This document shows, one piece after another, positions 24,839-38,000 of a stretch of DNA of 64,000 bases. Within the stretch, counting starts at the first letter, position 1. Each line of letters starts with the position of its first letter. The notes under the pieces were generated by a model. The model was not told the origin of the DNA and made no database searches. It worked only from the letters and a program-made list of their open reading frames with translations. Source of the DNA: Gnetum montanum (Eukaryota; Streptophyta; Gnetopsida; Gnetales; Gnetaceae); the NCBI GenBank assembly GCA_015680685.1, contig MNCI01010443.1, positions 1,770,235 through 1,834,234 on the forward strand, read 5' to 3'. The position numbers were made by a program, and so were the translations under genes.

Positions 24839-26234
24839 AAATCTATTATCTAAGATTGCATGACACTAAGTCCATCCTTCATAATGAATGAGAGAAATAA
24901 GCTAAGTCATCATAAGACTTAACTTAAAAATTTGTAAGATCATGCTATGTAATAGAAAAAAATAAAGGGAATATTTTCAAAATAATGTTTGGCACTATGA
25001 ATGATCATCATTATAAGAATTAATTACTCTTGCAATACCATGAGTGATCATAAATGCCATAAACAAAAATCAAAACCCCCAATTTGCAATTAAGAAGCAA
25101 GAGTTGGGCTTAACTTTACAACAATGATTTGAGTCTTTTAAAGTATGAATTTTCTACACATTTTTCTAAAAATTACTATTATGAAGTCCTAAGAAATCCA
25201 TTCGTATGAGTCCTTAAGCACCCAAAATTGAGAACAAGAGGAATCTAGAAAAGAGGATTAATTATGATGCAATTCTAGCTAGAAAATAAATTTTTTTCAC
25301 ACCAACTATAAGCCATGTTTGGGAAAATGTTGAGTTGTAGTGTGTAATCATTGCTAACTCAAATTTCCTACAAGAGGAATTAAAAGCTAAGGTATCCAAC
25401 AAATTGAAGGAAGTTTGCATGGATGGCTATGCACAATTTTAACTTTTTGCATAAGACTTAAGGATAAATGAAGAAGTAAACCAAACACTATAGACATTTC
25501 CAACTACATAATGGGAATTTTCTATCAGGACAAATCTGCTTGTGTACCAATTTTTGAAGAAATCATTCATTTCATTGTACATGATAAGAGCATCTATTTT
25601 CCATTCATGGATACTTACTCTATTGATCATGATTCCCTAATTTTTTCATTTCGTTTCAAGAAAACCCTAAAAGAATGTAGGTCACAACCATGGGTCAATA
25701 ACAACCCACTCACAAAACCTACTCATTCCATGTGTAAAATTTATAATGCATGAATAGAATATACTGATCATAGCACTTTAGTCTAGTGAGGCACCACCAA
25801 GATCATGTATTATATTCAAGCTTGAAACTTGAAATGCACTTGGGCTAGAATTGTAGTGCACAATTTCTATCATGCACTTATGAAGGTAAAAGAGGGTGCA
25901 TGCAACAAATTTGGTTTTTAAGAACTTCTCATGTTGTTGGCATAAATATTTTGCAAGGGAGTCCCTACTCAGTTGCTTACTTGTGTAGTCATCGATGTTC
26001 TTTTAGGAGAAAGTGAGGTAACAAAACTGATCAATAGGAATCAAATAATGTATAAGGAAATGGCAAGCATAACCACGAAGAAACAAATTGCTTAGGAATC
26101 CACAAGTACTAGCATCAAAGTATAATCATGAAGGTTAACCAAGCAAGCCATGATAGTTCTGAAAATTAAAGTGCTACAAAGAAGTCAAGGAACTTGCCCA
26201 TTGTGTAGAGATCTACATCACACAAGGAGAATGT
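24839..26234. other. AT-rich DNA, nothing recognised
   Basis: No LTR ends, primer site or protein motifs were recognised on either strand. ORFs up to 80 codons (for example 25511 +) have no family features. Confidence 0.4.
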
Positions 26235-26671
26235 CAAAAGTGATGAATTCTTGTATATCCCTCCTTATAGTTACTCTTATATTGTAGACATTAATTTGTA
26301 CATAGGCTTTTCAATCTTNCGCTAGTGATTCATCTGGTTTGGCGTAAGAACTGCTCGCTACTCATCAAGCATCTACATCTTTACTTTAATCTTTAATTAG
26401 TTCTTCCAAAAATCTCTTATTACTATTCCATTCATATGAATAAGAAATTCATATGTAAGGCAAATAATGTTGTGCTCCTAATAATTTATAGGTACTAGTA
26501 GTCATTAAGTCGACATAAGGCCTTAAACTATGTAATATTTTATTCATATTTATTAGTTGGCAATGACTAGCTAAAGGAGTAGCATCTAAGATTGAAAAGC
26601 CTATGTACAAATTAATGTCTACAATATAAGAGTAACTATAAGGAGGGATATACAAGAATTCATCACTTTTG
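26235..26671. repeat. Perfect ~83-bp inverted repeat ending at single Ns (inverted assembly segment)
   Basis: 26235-26318 (ending at N 26319) and 26589-26671 (ending at N 26672) are reverse complements. Flipping 26320-26671 makes the copies coincide and brings an LTR start at 26320-26367 into the same orientation as the LTR body from 26673. This points to misassembly, not a biological hairpin. Confidence 0.8.
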
Positions 26672-27204
26672 NTCTTTAACTAATCCTAACATAGGCATCT
26701 GTTCCCATTTTCTGTACACATCCTAAACACATTACAATGCTAGTGGGTTACTAAGTGTTAAGTGCTACTGAGATTACTAAGCGTTAACATATGCTCAAGA
26801 TGGTCGTACTTATGTGCATTAATTATCTAGATTTAATTAATTAATCTAATTCATTAAAGTAAATCACATGAATAATAAATGCATAAAGTAAACATTAAGC
26901 TAAGTCCAAGTGCTGCAAGGTTTATCAAGGAAACTCGTCCTTATTGTCCTTTACACTAAGGTGCTTAGGTACATCAATGCTCCAATAAAGATTCGTACAC
27001 TTCTCAACTCCTACTGCGGGCACTTAGAAAATATTCTAACTCTCAAAAGACATAATTGCAAGAGTTTGGCTAGCAACTAATGATTGAATGCCATAAATAT
27101 GGTGGGTGCACATATTTAAATAAGAAAAACAAAAGACACTATGTCAATGTGTATGCATTAACACAACAAACCATGTGTCAATGTGGTCCAACAATGACTC
27201 ATCA
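26320..27204 (-). repeat. 3' LTR of element F (assembly-disrupted)
   Basis: 26673-27204 is a minus-oriented TGATGAG-family LTR ending CTCATCA at 27204. Its first 48 bp lie in wrong orientation at 26320-26367. A middle part is missing at the N joins. The polypurine-tract side (CATCGAGGTA on -) faces right, so this is the 3' LTR of an element extending to higher coordinates. Confidence 0.75.
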
Positions 27205-30200
27205 TACCTCGATGACTAAATGAAAACTCATCCTCAAGTGAAAAAAAGGAGGAAGAAGTCTATTACAAAATTTTAGGAAGGTATGAGATTATTGACTAAC
27301 TAACTGACATACAAATTAACTAAAATAATACTAAGTACCTAATTTTATGGATTTACAACTTTTACAAAATTTGGTGTTCATGACAAAAAAATTGAACACC
27401 ATTACAAAAATTGACAGCACAGCTTCTTTGGCAACTTGAAGATGAGGAGGAAAATCAAATAGTCTTAGGTGGTGGAGGTTCCTGAGGTGCTAAAGGACTT
27501 CTCTTACCTTTGGTGCATGCAATTGTTGTGGTTGAGGTGGTGGTTATGGTTGTTTGGTTGCATGTGTTATTATTGGTGCAAGATGGAAAGCATCTGACAA
27601 TAATTTCATCTTCTCCTCCTTACTCCAGGGATCATACACAGTTCATGCAACATCGCCAATGTGGGTGATGAGTGGTGAGGTACCCCTACAGTCAACCATA
27701 CAGCACACGCGATTTGGTCGAACTCCGCAGACTAAGTGCCTACATGCCTTATGGAACAGTTAAGGTTAATTATTTGTTGTCTTCCCAGACTTACTTGTAG
27801 TTGTCATAGTGTATGGTTAAGTAAGTCTGAGGTATATGATTTTTATATCTTTTTCTATTTTATCTCTTGTGCTAGTGAGGTGAAGGGTTGAAGAGACTAA
27901 TTACTAACTTTAACTAACTACTAAGTCTTAATTAAGCTAGCGTCAGCATCCGTTCCCACTTACCATTCACACCCTGAACTAATGCAACCATGGTTACCAA
28001 ACGCTAGTTATTGCTAGGATCACCATGTGTAATGCATGTGCTCGAAGGGGTCGTATTGAGGCACTTAACTAGGAGAGAAGGGTTGAGAGAGATTTAATTC
28101 CTAATAAAGCATGTAAATGATAAATAGTAAATAATAATAAATAAAATCTTAATTAGCCTATTCCATGCACTAAAAAGTTTATCCAAGAAGTTTGTCTTTA
28201 TTGCCATATACAAACTTGTGTTCAGGTACAATGTTTGCTCGAATAAAGATTCATTCACTTTGGAGCTCCTACTGCGGGCACATGGAAAATATTCTATCTC
28301 TGGAGGGATCAAACTACCAGATTTTCACTATGGTCTAAGCCTAGGATGAGAAACAAGGTAGAGCCGCCTCTTATTTATAGACTTTGCGGTGCACCGCGAT
28401 ATTTCATACGCGATATCGTGGGGGATGAGGCGATATCGCGTGGGATGCGATATCGCGTACGTGATATCGCATCCCATCAGTGAGCAAGTATGAGAATATC
28501 CCACAGATAGGGAATTACAGAGAATATCTCCTTCATATTAACAAACTAGGCTACAAATTGTTTTCATTCAACATCGAATGCCTTGAGAGCATTTTGCAAT
28601 TCCTAGTAGTCATTCATCCTATGGGCTAGGTTCTCAGCTATTGAAATTTGATTAGTGAAGTGTGCTATGATAACTTCAATTTTAGCATTTTTCATTTGTA
28701 GCTTCTGCTTTGTCTCATTATGATGCTTGAACTTAGCCTTGTACAACAAGTATAAGTTGGTCACCTACTTCTCCAATTTTGACCTTGGCCTTCTAGTAGT
28801 TATCATTGTCAAGTTTGCATATCAGAGGTTAGCAAGCTCCATGTATTCATTCATATCCTTGATCTATATTTTCTTCAGGTAAATTTATGTCTCCTTGTAT
28901 TTGTTTAGTCCGTTAAAGATGGGTTGCTATACATCACCTTCTTGTTGGAGTTGCTGGACGACCTCATTCACCTTTTCCTTCATCAGTTGGATGTGTTTTG
29001 CATTGATTTTCTTTTACAAGTTGACCTAGTCCCTGTAGTGGTTCTTAACCCTTTCGAATTTAAGGGCCTCATTCTTCTAGAAAATGATTTTAATTGTAGA
29101 CTTCTGGTGAAGGGCATGGACCTCCTCCATCAAGAGATTACAATTTTTTGCTATCAACCTCCTCAAATCCATGGTCACCTTAGCAGGCTGCTTCTATTGT
29201 TGTCTCATATATTCAACCATTTTTTTTCTAGAGCTCAACATTATGCAAGTAATTATTGTCCTTGGTCAAAATGGAATTCTCCTAGTGAACCTTTGACAAG
29301 TCCTTTTGAATGTTGTAGATAGTGGCATTTGCTAAGGACTAGTTAAAGATTGCTGACTCCTTGGCGTACTTAGCCTCTTAAAGTTCACACTGAAGATGCT
29401 GAAAATCTTCATCCTTGGTTACATGTTACCTAAGTACTATGGGATCAGAGAGGTGATCTCTTAACTCCACAACCTCAGCAGCCAAGTGTCGATTTTGCTA
29501 TGTGGCTATCTCAAGTTAGGTGTTGGCAATTAGGTACTTTCCCTTTGCCTCCAATAATGCTAACTGGGTAACAGTGATGTCATTCAAAATGTCAAAGACC
29601 TTTAGAATTAGTTACTTTTTTCTCACCAGTGATTCCAAAAACTCCTTATTTTGGGCTATGTTGAGCCTCCTACTTGTTGTTCCTGTGAATATCTACATGT
29701 CTCTAAATGTAGCAATATTCAACATAAATGTCATAAGAGCATTCAAGGCTTCATCCACTCTATTAACCATTACCTCAACCATCGTTTCCTATCCTTGGTG
29801 TTGCATCACCAAGATAGTTGCTCCATCACCCTCCTCCAAGTACATTGATAAGGTAGCAATGTTTTTAGAGATTTTTGGAAATTGCTATTATCCAAGAGTG
29901 AACATTGTTACCTCTCGAGCACTAGGATTTGAGCACGTAGGAACCTACATTCTTTGGGCAGAAAATGTTGACATTGTGTCCTCCAACCAACTTATAGTAT
30001 AATTTACCTCTTTTAGATGGATTAAGGTTGGTCAGTAGATAGATGGATCACCACTTGGACCAACTTGCTGCTATTACAAGAGTTGCTCGCAGAGCTTCTA
30101 CATGCGCTCCATGGCAGCATGAGCCTTCGACATTATTTCATGAGTGGGTGGTAGTGGTGGTTTCTCCTCTTCTTTAGTCATGGCAAGGACCTTATCCTTC

Positions 30201-31010
30201 ATCATCTCTACCCAAGAGACGGTAGGAGCATGTCTAAGTGTATCACTGAAATAGCAGGCTATTCCTTCCCTTTTGCAAAATTTCTAGATGAGGAACTGTA
30301 AGGGAAGTGCTTTCCTCCCATGCTTATTTTCCTTGAAGTTCTTCTCTATCTTAAGATAGATTAATTATGGGAGGTTGACAAGGAATTTCTTGCTCAGAGT
30401 GGCATAAGTAGAGGTAGAAAAATCTATTACCTTGCTCAGCCTCATCATCAAATTGAGGTGGTAGGCTATGATTTTGAAATAGACATGTTTTGCCATTATG
30501 AGTGCATCATACTCCTTGTGGTCCACTCAATAGCATTGCTAAATCCACTCCTTTTTGACCTTTGGGTTCACTTGTGTTAAGATCTATGTCAGATTGGTCC
30601 TAGTTTTAGCCAATTTGAGGTCTTGAGAGATGACCTAACCAAGTAGACCATACTAATGTCCTTAATCGTCACAATGGCATATGGCTACTTGTTATTTCAG
30701 AAGAGATATGTCTCTTCCATTTACCACTCCCCACTGGAAGTGATGATGGGCCATATGGAAAATTTTTAAAGTTAGGCTTTGATGTCTTCTTGGGCAAAGT
30801 CTAAGAAGGTTCCAAAGTTCAGATTTTGGAGAATCAAGCATTGAATTTCCTTTGAATAAATTTTCCTAAGGTAAACATATATCAATATGACTTCAAGGCT
30901 TGGCCTTGATCCCAATGCTTCATCCTGGTCGAATTACTCTATTTTAGCTTAGGGAATCTATCAAATAGATTCCACTTTGGGCTCCTTTTACAAAGGTCCC
31001 ATTGAGTGAG
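27205..31010 (-). pseudogene. Element F internal region with unidentified coiled-coil ORF
   Basis: The 220 bp next to the LTR match the 3' ends of elements A and C. Beyond this the - strand carries a decayed ORF unlike gag or pol. From the N-terminal side (near 30950): NFGTFLDFAQEDIK, YAIVTIKDISMVYL, HVYFKIIAYHLNLMMRLSKV, then long charged coiled-coil stretches between about 30150 and 28600 (for example MKEKVNEVVQQLQQE), and a Pro/Gln-rich end near 27560-27480. Most stops are TAG or TAA where Gln or Trp fits. The ORF is split by a solo LTR and, at 31010, by element C; it may resume at 60164. I do not recognise the family. It may be an extra ORF of a non-autonomous element. Confidence 0.5.
27666..28479 (-). 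repeat. Solo LTR of the B family inside element F
   Basis: 814 bp between TGATGAG (27666) and CCATCA (28479), with no internal sequence attached. It carries the GATATCGCGTACG palindromic words and a TATA region like the LTRs of B. The flanking pentamers are GTGGG (27661-27665) and GTGAG (28480-28484), a target duplication with one change. It is the product of LTR-LTR recombination of a full insertion. Confidence 0.85.
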
Positions 31011-31680
31011 TGATGAGCAGTGAGGTACCTCTACACCCAACCATACAAATCACAAGCACTCATGCACAATTTGGTCAAATTTCATAAACCTTAAGTTTTT
31101 AAGTACACTAATTCTAAGATGTGAAATCTCATCAAAATGATTGTTGTCTTCTCAGTTCTGCTCATGAAGTACAAGTATATGGTTAAGTGAAATTGAGGTA
31201 TATGATTTTTATCATTTTTTATTTTATAAATTTAATCATCTAGAACAGGAATGAAAGGTAGAGAAATGTAATATCTAATTAATCTACTACCTAGCTAGCC
31301 TAGCACAGATACCCATTCCCACTCCTCGGACACATCCTAAACACATGTAGTGCCACTGGGTTACCAAACGTTAAGTGTTTTTGGGTTACCAAGTGCTACA
31401 CGTATGCTCGAAGTGATTGTGATTCTATTCATTAACAACTAGAAATTAATTGCTTAATGAAAATGCATTAAAGTAAAGTGCATGAATAATAAATACAATA
31501 AAGAAAACTTTAATCTATACTCAGTGTTGTAATGATTATCAAAAAAAACTTGTCTTTATTCCTATCACACTACTATGCTCAGGTACACTAGTGCTCGAAT
31601 AAAGGTCTATACACACTCAGAATCCTGTTACAGGCACTTGGAAAATATTCTAACTTTAGAAAAAATAAACTATAAGAGCT
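31011..31680 (-). repeat. Element C 3' LTR, left part
   Basis: Starts TGATGAG on +, reading as the end of a minus LTR. It is interrupted at GAGCT (31676-31680) by element B and resumes at 41595. Confidence 0.88.
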
Positions 31681-32638
31681 TGATGAGACGCGGATTGCAC
31701 AAGCCGCGATATCACGTACGCGATATCGTGGCCGACGCGATATCGCATCCTGTACGATATCGCGTACGCGATATCACGGTCCGTCGCCAAATCTATAAAT
31801 AAGAGGCAGCACTCCCCTCATTCCAAATCCTAGGTGTAAAGTAGCAAAGCTCTGGCGGATTGATCACCCCAGAGATAGAATATTTTCCATGTGCCCATAG
31901 TAGGAGTCCCCCAAGTGAACGGTTCTTTATTCGAGCAGCTTTGTACCTGAACGCAAGTTGTGTACGGCAATAAAGACGAGCTTTGCAGAGAAACCTTGCA
32001 GTGCATGGATAGGTTTAATTAATGTTATTTATTACTTTCCTAGTAACGTGGCATGAGTACGACTTGGTTACGAGTGTTGACGAACGTGTACGGCTAGCCA
32101 AGGAATCAGCTACTCATCTCGATTAGATTCTCTCCCCCTTTCCTCCTAGAACGTGGGACAAGTATGACTTGATTACGAGCATCTACGGATGTGTATGGCT
32201 AGTCAAGAAATCAGCTACTTGTCACACTTAGGTTAGGTAAGTGCCTCAGTACGACCGCTTCGAGCACGTGCATTACGTGTGGTAATCCCAGTAACGATTA
32301 GCATTTGGTAGCCACAGTTGCACAGTTCAGGGTGTGTACGGCAAGTGGGAATAGATGCTGACGCTAGGACTTAGTACTGTAGTTAGAGTTAGTTTTATTT
32401 TCTCAACCCTTTACCTCTTAGCCTAGGAGATAAACTGAAAAATACCAAAAAAATCATATACCTCGAACTTACTTAACCATACACCATGACAACAACAAGT
32501 AAGTCTTGGAAGACAACAAACGATTAACCCCAAGTGTTCCATGGGGTGTTTAGGCATTTAGTCTACGGAGTTCGACCAGATCACACGTGCTATGCTCGTT
32601 TCGTATGGTTGAATGTAGGGGTACCTCACCACTCATCA
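31681..32638 (+). repeat. 5' LTR of element B
   Basis: 958 bp, TGATGAG...CTCATCA. The first 110 bp hold two copies of a palindrome related to GATATCGCGTACGCGATATC. TATA box TATAAATA at 31795-31802. Confidence 0.95.
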
Positions 32639-32639
32639 T

Positions 32640-32657
32640 TGGCACCGTTGCCGGGGA
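32640..32657 (+). promoter_or_regulatory. Primer-binding site of element B (tRNA-Asp)
   Basis: TGGCACCGTTGCCGGGGA matches the complement of the plant tRNA-Asp 3' end (TGGCGCCGTTGCCGGGGA) at 17 of 18 bases, two bases after the LTR. Primer sites of this type are known from Athila elements. Confidence 0.9.
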
Positions 32658-32780
32658 CTAAGTGTTTTTACACCAATTAGAACATAAGGGATATCACTCA
32701 CATCGTTGTGAGCTTTAACGAACCTTCAGGTTAATCAATCAATTAAGAACACATATAACAGTAAACAACACACTGTTAAA

Positions 32781-35090
32781 ATGGCTTCTTCTCACAAAAT
32801 TAACTCACCTAAGGATAATACAGAAGACAGTCAGCATCACACACATAACCTAGACCAACCATGTCATAAACAATCTAAGGTCACATATACTCATCCTGAT
32901 GAGTATGTCCCTGACTTTACTTTTATTCTCCACCAAGACGAACAACTGCGATGGAGAGATTTGCAAGGTAACATCGTGTTACCCCTAGATCGATTTGTCC
33001 CTAACATGATTTTCCGTGCTTTAGCATAGCTGGGCATGCAAGAACTATTTGTGAAATACGTTCTGGATAACTTTGACACAAGGGATTATCATCACACAAA
33101 TGCCCAACATATTCGGGATGAAAGGCAGGAGAGCCAACATTCATTGTTGAAGGGCAAGGTCCCCCATGTCCTTAGTGAAATAGGAGATGAGGAACCCCTC
33201 ACAATGGGTTTCTTAGAAGATGATGTTCCTCCTTCTCACAATGGTGAAGAGGTTAGGCATCAAGGCCTCCGATCAACTGTACATGCTATAGGCTCTGATC
33301 CCCGTGAGCACCAACTGTTCATGGCAGGAACAACCACTCACACTAAGGACAGACACTTAGATCGTTACAACGATCGGGGCTGAAGCAGCCGAAGGAAAGG
33401 TAAGAAACATCACCATGGTGATGGATCCCCTTCCTCTTCTCCTTCATCTCACCATTCACACTCTCCTTCCACATCTGGGNNNNNNNNNNNNNNNNNNNNN
33501 NNNNNNNNNNNNNNNNNNNNNNNNNNNNNNNNNNNNNNNNNNNNNNNNNNNNNNNNNNNNNNNNNNNNNNNNNNNNNNNNNNNNNNNNNNNNNNNNNNNN
33601 NNNNNNNNNNNNNNNNNNNNNNNNNNNNNNNNNNNNNNNNNNNNNNNNNNNNNNNNNNNNNNNNNNNNNNNNNNNNNNNNNNNNNNNNNNNNNNNNNNNN
33701 NNNNNNNNNNNNNNNNNNNNNNNNNNNNNNNNNNNNNNNNNNNNNNNNNNNNNNNNNNNNNNNNNNNNNNNNNNNNNNNNNNNNNNNNNNNNNNNNNNNN
33801 NNNNNNNNNNNNNNNNNNNNNNNNNNNNNNNNNNNNNNNNNNNNNNNNNNNNNNNNNNNNNNNNNNNNNNNNNNNNNNNNNNNNNNNNNNNNNNNNNNNN
33901 NNNNNNNNNNNNNNNNNNNNNNNNNNNNNNNNNNNNNNNNNNNNNNNNNNNNNNNNNNNNNNNNNNNNNNNNNNNNNNNNNNNNNNNNNNNNNNNNNNNN
34001 NNNNNNNNNNNNNNNNNNNNNNNNNNNNNNNNNNNNNNNNNNNNNNNNNNNNNNNNNNNNNNNNNNNNNNNNNNNNNNNNNNNNNNNNNNNNNNNNNNNN
34101 NNNNNNNNNNNNNNNNNNNNNNNNNNNNNNNNNNNNNNNNNNNNNNNNNNNNNNNNNNNNNNNNNNNNNNNNNNNNNNNNTGATGAGGAGGATGAGTCAC
34201 CACTCGAAGAGTTGGTGAACCAGAAAACCTTACCGATCCAAAAGTTAACAACCGAGGTATCGACTAAGGTAGACCAAATGTGGGATTCCTTAGACTCAAG
34301 AATAAAAGCAGTCCTAAAAATTGTAGAAGAGTATAAGGTAGAGCAAGATAGTGATAAAGGCAAAGCCAAGTGGAGAAACTTAAGCCCTGCACATAACAAG
34401 GGTAAGGGGAAAATTCATATCTCCGATGAGGCTGTAAATTCTGATTCAGACAATGATAGTGGATGTGAGGTCTGCTACTATGACCATCCTAAGGGATGTT
34501 GCCCAATTATCTCACATCTGCAGGAGTCTGGGGTGTATGCATTAAATCCAAGAATTAATCAACGGCAAACACCCCGAAGGTTACCTTATCCACAAGGTAA
34601 CCCAAGGCAGTTCCACCAACCCTTGACATATTATCCAAGTGGAATGCCTACATAGCCCATTGGACAACACCAGCAGTGGCAATACCCACAGTCATGGGGG
34701 ATGCCACTGCCAACACATCAATACCCTTACCAGCAGCCTGATCCTCATAGATATTATGTGCAGCAGACGGTTCCTCCAGGTGACTTTACGGGTCACATAA
34801 AACCTCCATGTTACTACCAAGTTCAGGAATATTTTTGGACTCCCCCTCCTTCAGGAAATGTCCCATACCCATGATATCCTCCAAGTTCATCCACATCTCT
34901 TGCACCTATGGCCGTACCACCAACTACTCCAATGAAGGCCAGAGTAAATCCCACTCAACTGTGACAACCTAATACTACGAGGGTCTCCAAGCATTCAATA
35001 TCAGCTGGTTCTAACAATTGTTCACCAAAAAGACCCTTCCTTAGGACCAACAATCCAACCAAGCCTTCGCTATCACAAGCAGTTGATCAT
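32781..35090 (+). pseudogene. Element B gag
   Basis: Gag forms the particle that packages the element RNA. ATG at 32781 begins MASSHKINSP. FILHQDEQLRWRDLQGNIVL follows, a Ser/His-rich tract precedes the N gap (33480-34180), and a zinc knuckle GCEVCYYDHPKGCCP (C-x2-C-x3-H-x4-C) lies near 34465. The C-terminal part is Pro/Gln/Tyr-rich. Five in-frame stops (TAG 33027 and 34653; TGA 33381, 34872, 34962) fit C-to-T or G-to-A decay. The frame continues into protease without a shift. Confidence 0.88.
33480..34180. other. Assembly gap (701 N) inside element B gag
   Basis: Run of N. The reading frame is the same on both sides, assuming the stated gap length. Confidence 1.
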
Positions 35091-38000
35091 CCTAACCCTC
35101 CCATACCCAACACGGTTTCGGGAAATCCTCCTGCGGCAAAATCACATCCAATGCATATAGTTATGTTAACGCACACAGTAACTGACTGGATCAAGGTGGG
35201 CCACCTCCCAAAAAAATTATCAGATCCGGGAGTTTCCTTAGTTTACCTCCAAGTCACTGGGAATGAACCCCATAAGGCTCTTCTTAACTCAGGTTCCAGG
35301 GTCAACTTAATCTCACAAAAACTATATAAAACATGGAACTTGCCTCCACACAAGAAGAGCAATGTTTGCTTAGAGCTGGTTGACCAATCCATCACTATTC
35401 CTTTGGGATAGGTTGAAGACATTGTTACCACTGTCGGTGGATGGTCATATCCAGCCGATTTCCTAGTGATCGAAATAAACAATGACAAAGGGGATTTCCA
35501 AATTATCATGGGAAGGGCATGGCTAAATACAATCGACGCACACTTAGGAATTTGTAACCTTTCCCTGGAAATATCCAAGACAAATACGTTTGGGAAAATT
35601 GAGAGGAAAATAGTTCCATGCATTGCATATAGTGACACAGGGTGTCATTGCGTGCAGAAATCATGGGCAATGCAAAGTTTAACATTGCCTGCATGCAATC
35701 GGTGTGCACAGGACATTAATATACAAAAGTGCCTATATGCAACAGCCACACAACAAGAAAATACCTAGTGGCTGATGGATGATAAAGATAACAACCCAAC
35801 TACCTGCATTGTACTAGCAAAGGGAATAACTAGTGCTTACCTTGAAAGCACAGACATATTGGAGCAAGTCCGTTGCCAACTTCCAGCCCTTAACTCTGAA
35901 AATATTAATTGGGGGAAGTTGGAGATTCCTGAGGAGTTTAAACAAGAGCCCCTAGAGTTAAAACCATTACCCACTAGTCTGGAATACGTGACCCTCAAAA
36001 ACGGAAAACCAGGGATCATCAACGCAAAGCTCGTGCCCACGCAAAAAGAAAGTTTACTAAGGGTGATAAACAAGTGGTCAGTTGCCTTTGCTTGGTCGTA
36101 TCCTGAACTAATTGAAATAGATCCTCGAATATGCCAACATAGGATTTATACAGACCCTTCTATGAAACCTCGCAAACAACCCCAGAGGCGATTGAACTTG
36201 AAACTAAAACAAATTGTTAAAGAAGAACTAGAACAACTTCTCAAAGCCAGGTTCATTTACCCTATCGCTAACAGCAAATGGGTTAGCCCTCTTGTCATCG
36301 TACCGAAAAAGGGAGGTAAATGGAGGGTATGTATAGATTTTAGGCTGTTAAATATGGCAACATTCAAAGACCACTTCCCACTGCCATTTGTGGACCAAGT
36401 CTTAGACACTATAGCAGGGCATCGCTATTACAGTTTTCTGGATGGATATAGTGGGTACAACCAAATACGCATTGCACCAGAAGACCAAGCTAAAACAACG
36501 TTCACCAGTCCTTGGGGAACGTTCACATATAAACAAATTCCTTTTGGTTTGTGCAATGCACCTGCCACATTCAAATGCTTAGTTCTAAGTATTTTTCAGC
36601 AACAAATAGGCAATGGAGTAGAAGTCTTCATGGACGACTTCTCCACTTATGGGATGAACTTTGATCAAGCTCTCAACTGGTTAGAGCAAGTATTGAAACG
36701 ATGTGTTGAAACCAACCTTAAGCTCAACTAGCAGAAGAGCCATTTGATGGTTCAAGAGGGCATCATGCTAGGGCACAAAATTTCACAATCAGGAATCGAA
36801 GTTGACCCAGAAAAAATTAAAGTCATCCAAGGAATCACCTGACAACCAGAAACCGTTAAAGACGTGAGGTCATTCCTTGGACACACTGGCTACTACAGGT
36901 GGTTTATTGCAAACTTTTCAAAAGTTTCCAAACCATTGGTAGAATTAACAGAAAAAGATGCACCATTCGAATGGACCAAGGAATGTGAACAAGCATTCCA
37001 AGCTCTTAAACAGAGGCTTGTGGAAACTCCCATTCTACAGGGACCTGACTGGTCCAGACCATTCCATATCATGACCGATGTATCCAATTATGCATTAGGA
37101 GCTGTACTGACACAACTAGATGAACAAAAATGACCCTACTACATCCATTGTGCTAGTAAAAGTATCACCGGTGCACAACTTAACTACACGACTACAGAAA
37201 AAGAATTAATGGCTGTTGTGTTTGCCCTAGATAAGTTTAGGCACTATGTATTGGGTTACAAGGTATATATCCACAAAGATCATAGTGCGATTAGGTTCCT
37301 TATGAATAAGCCAACAGTTAGCCCACATATCATACATTGGCTGGTGATTCTTCAGGAGTTCGATTTAACTATTGTAAACCATAAGGGCATCGAGAACGTA
37401 GTCGTTGATCACCTATCTCTGTTGCGATGGGACAACAAAGAGGACGAATACGTAGTATCTGACCATTTTCTTGATGAGACCCTCTTTGCTAGTGTAATAA
37501 ATAATCAGCCCACAGAAGTAAACTGGTATAGCGGCATTCTCACTTATCTCACCTCACAACAAATGCCACAAAGATTAGACTTTAGGAAGAAACAACAGTT
37601 TCTTCACAACATCAAATACTTCATGGAAATTAGGGGACAACTCTACAAAGTCTATCATGATGGCCTAGTTTGATGGTGTGTACCCGACCAAGATCAATTA
37701 AAAGTTCTCCAGGATGCTCATGAGGGCCCCTATGGGGGTCATTATGCTGGGAGATGAACGGCCACTAAAATCCTGCTTGCAGGATATTATTGGCCAACAC
37801 TATTTCAGGATGCCCATCATTTTGCTCAATCCTGTGAGCGCTACCAACGTGATGGGGGAATGACTGCTAGGATGGAGGGTCCACAACAATGGATTCAACC
37901 TTTAGAACCCTTTGACATATGGGGGATAGATTTCATGGGACCGATTACACCTATGTCCAATGGAAAAGCATATATAATCATTGTTGTTGATTATTTAACC

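Noticed and set aside
28924-30002. Plus-strand ORFs of 132 and 160 codons
   Set aside because: They oppose the decayed coiled-coil ORF of element F, whose minus frame gives consistent heptad-like charged sequence. The plus frames are hydrophobic by-products.
33343-34399. Long ORFs of about 300 codons on both strands
   Set aside because: They consist almost entirely of the 701-N gap.
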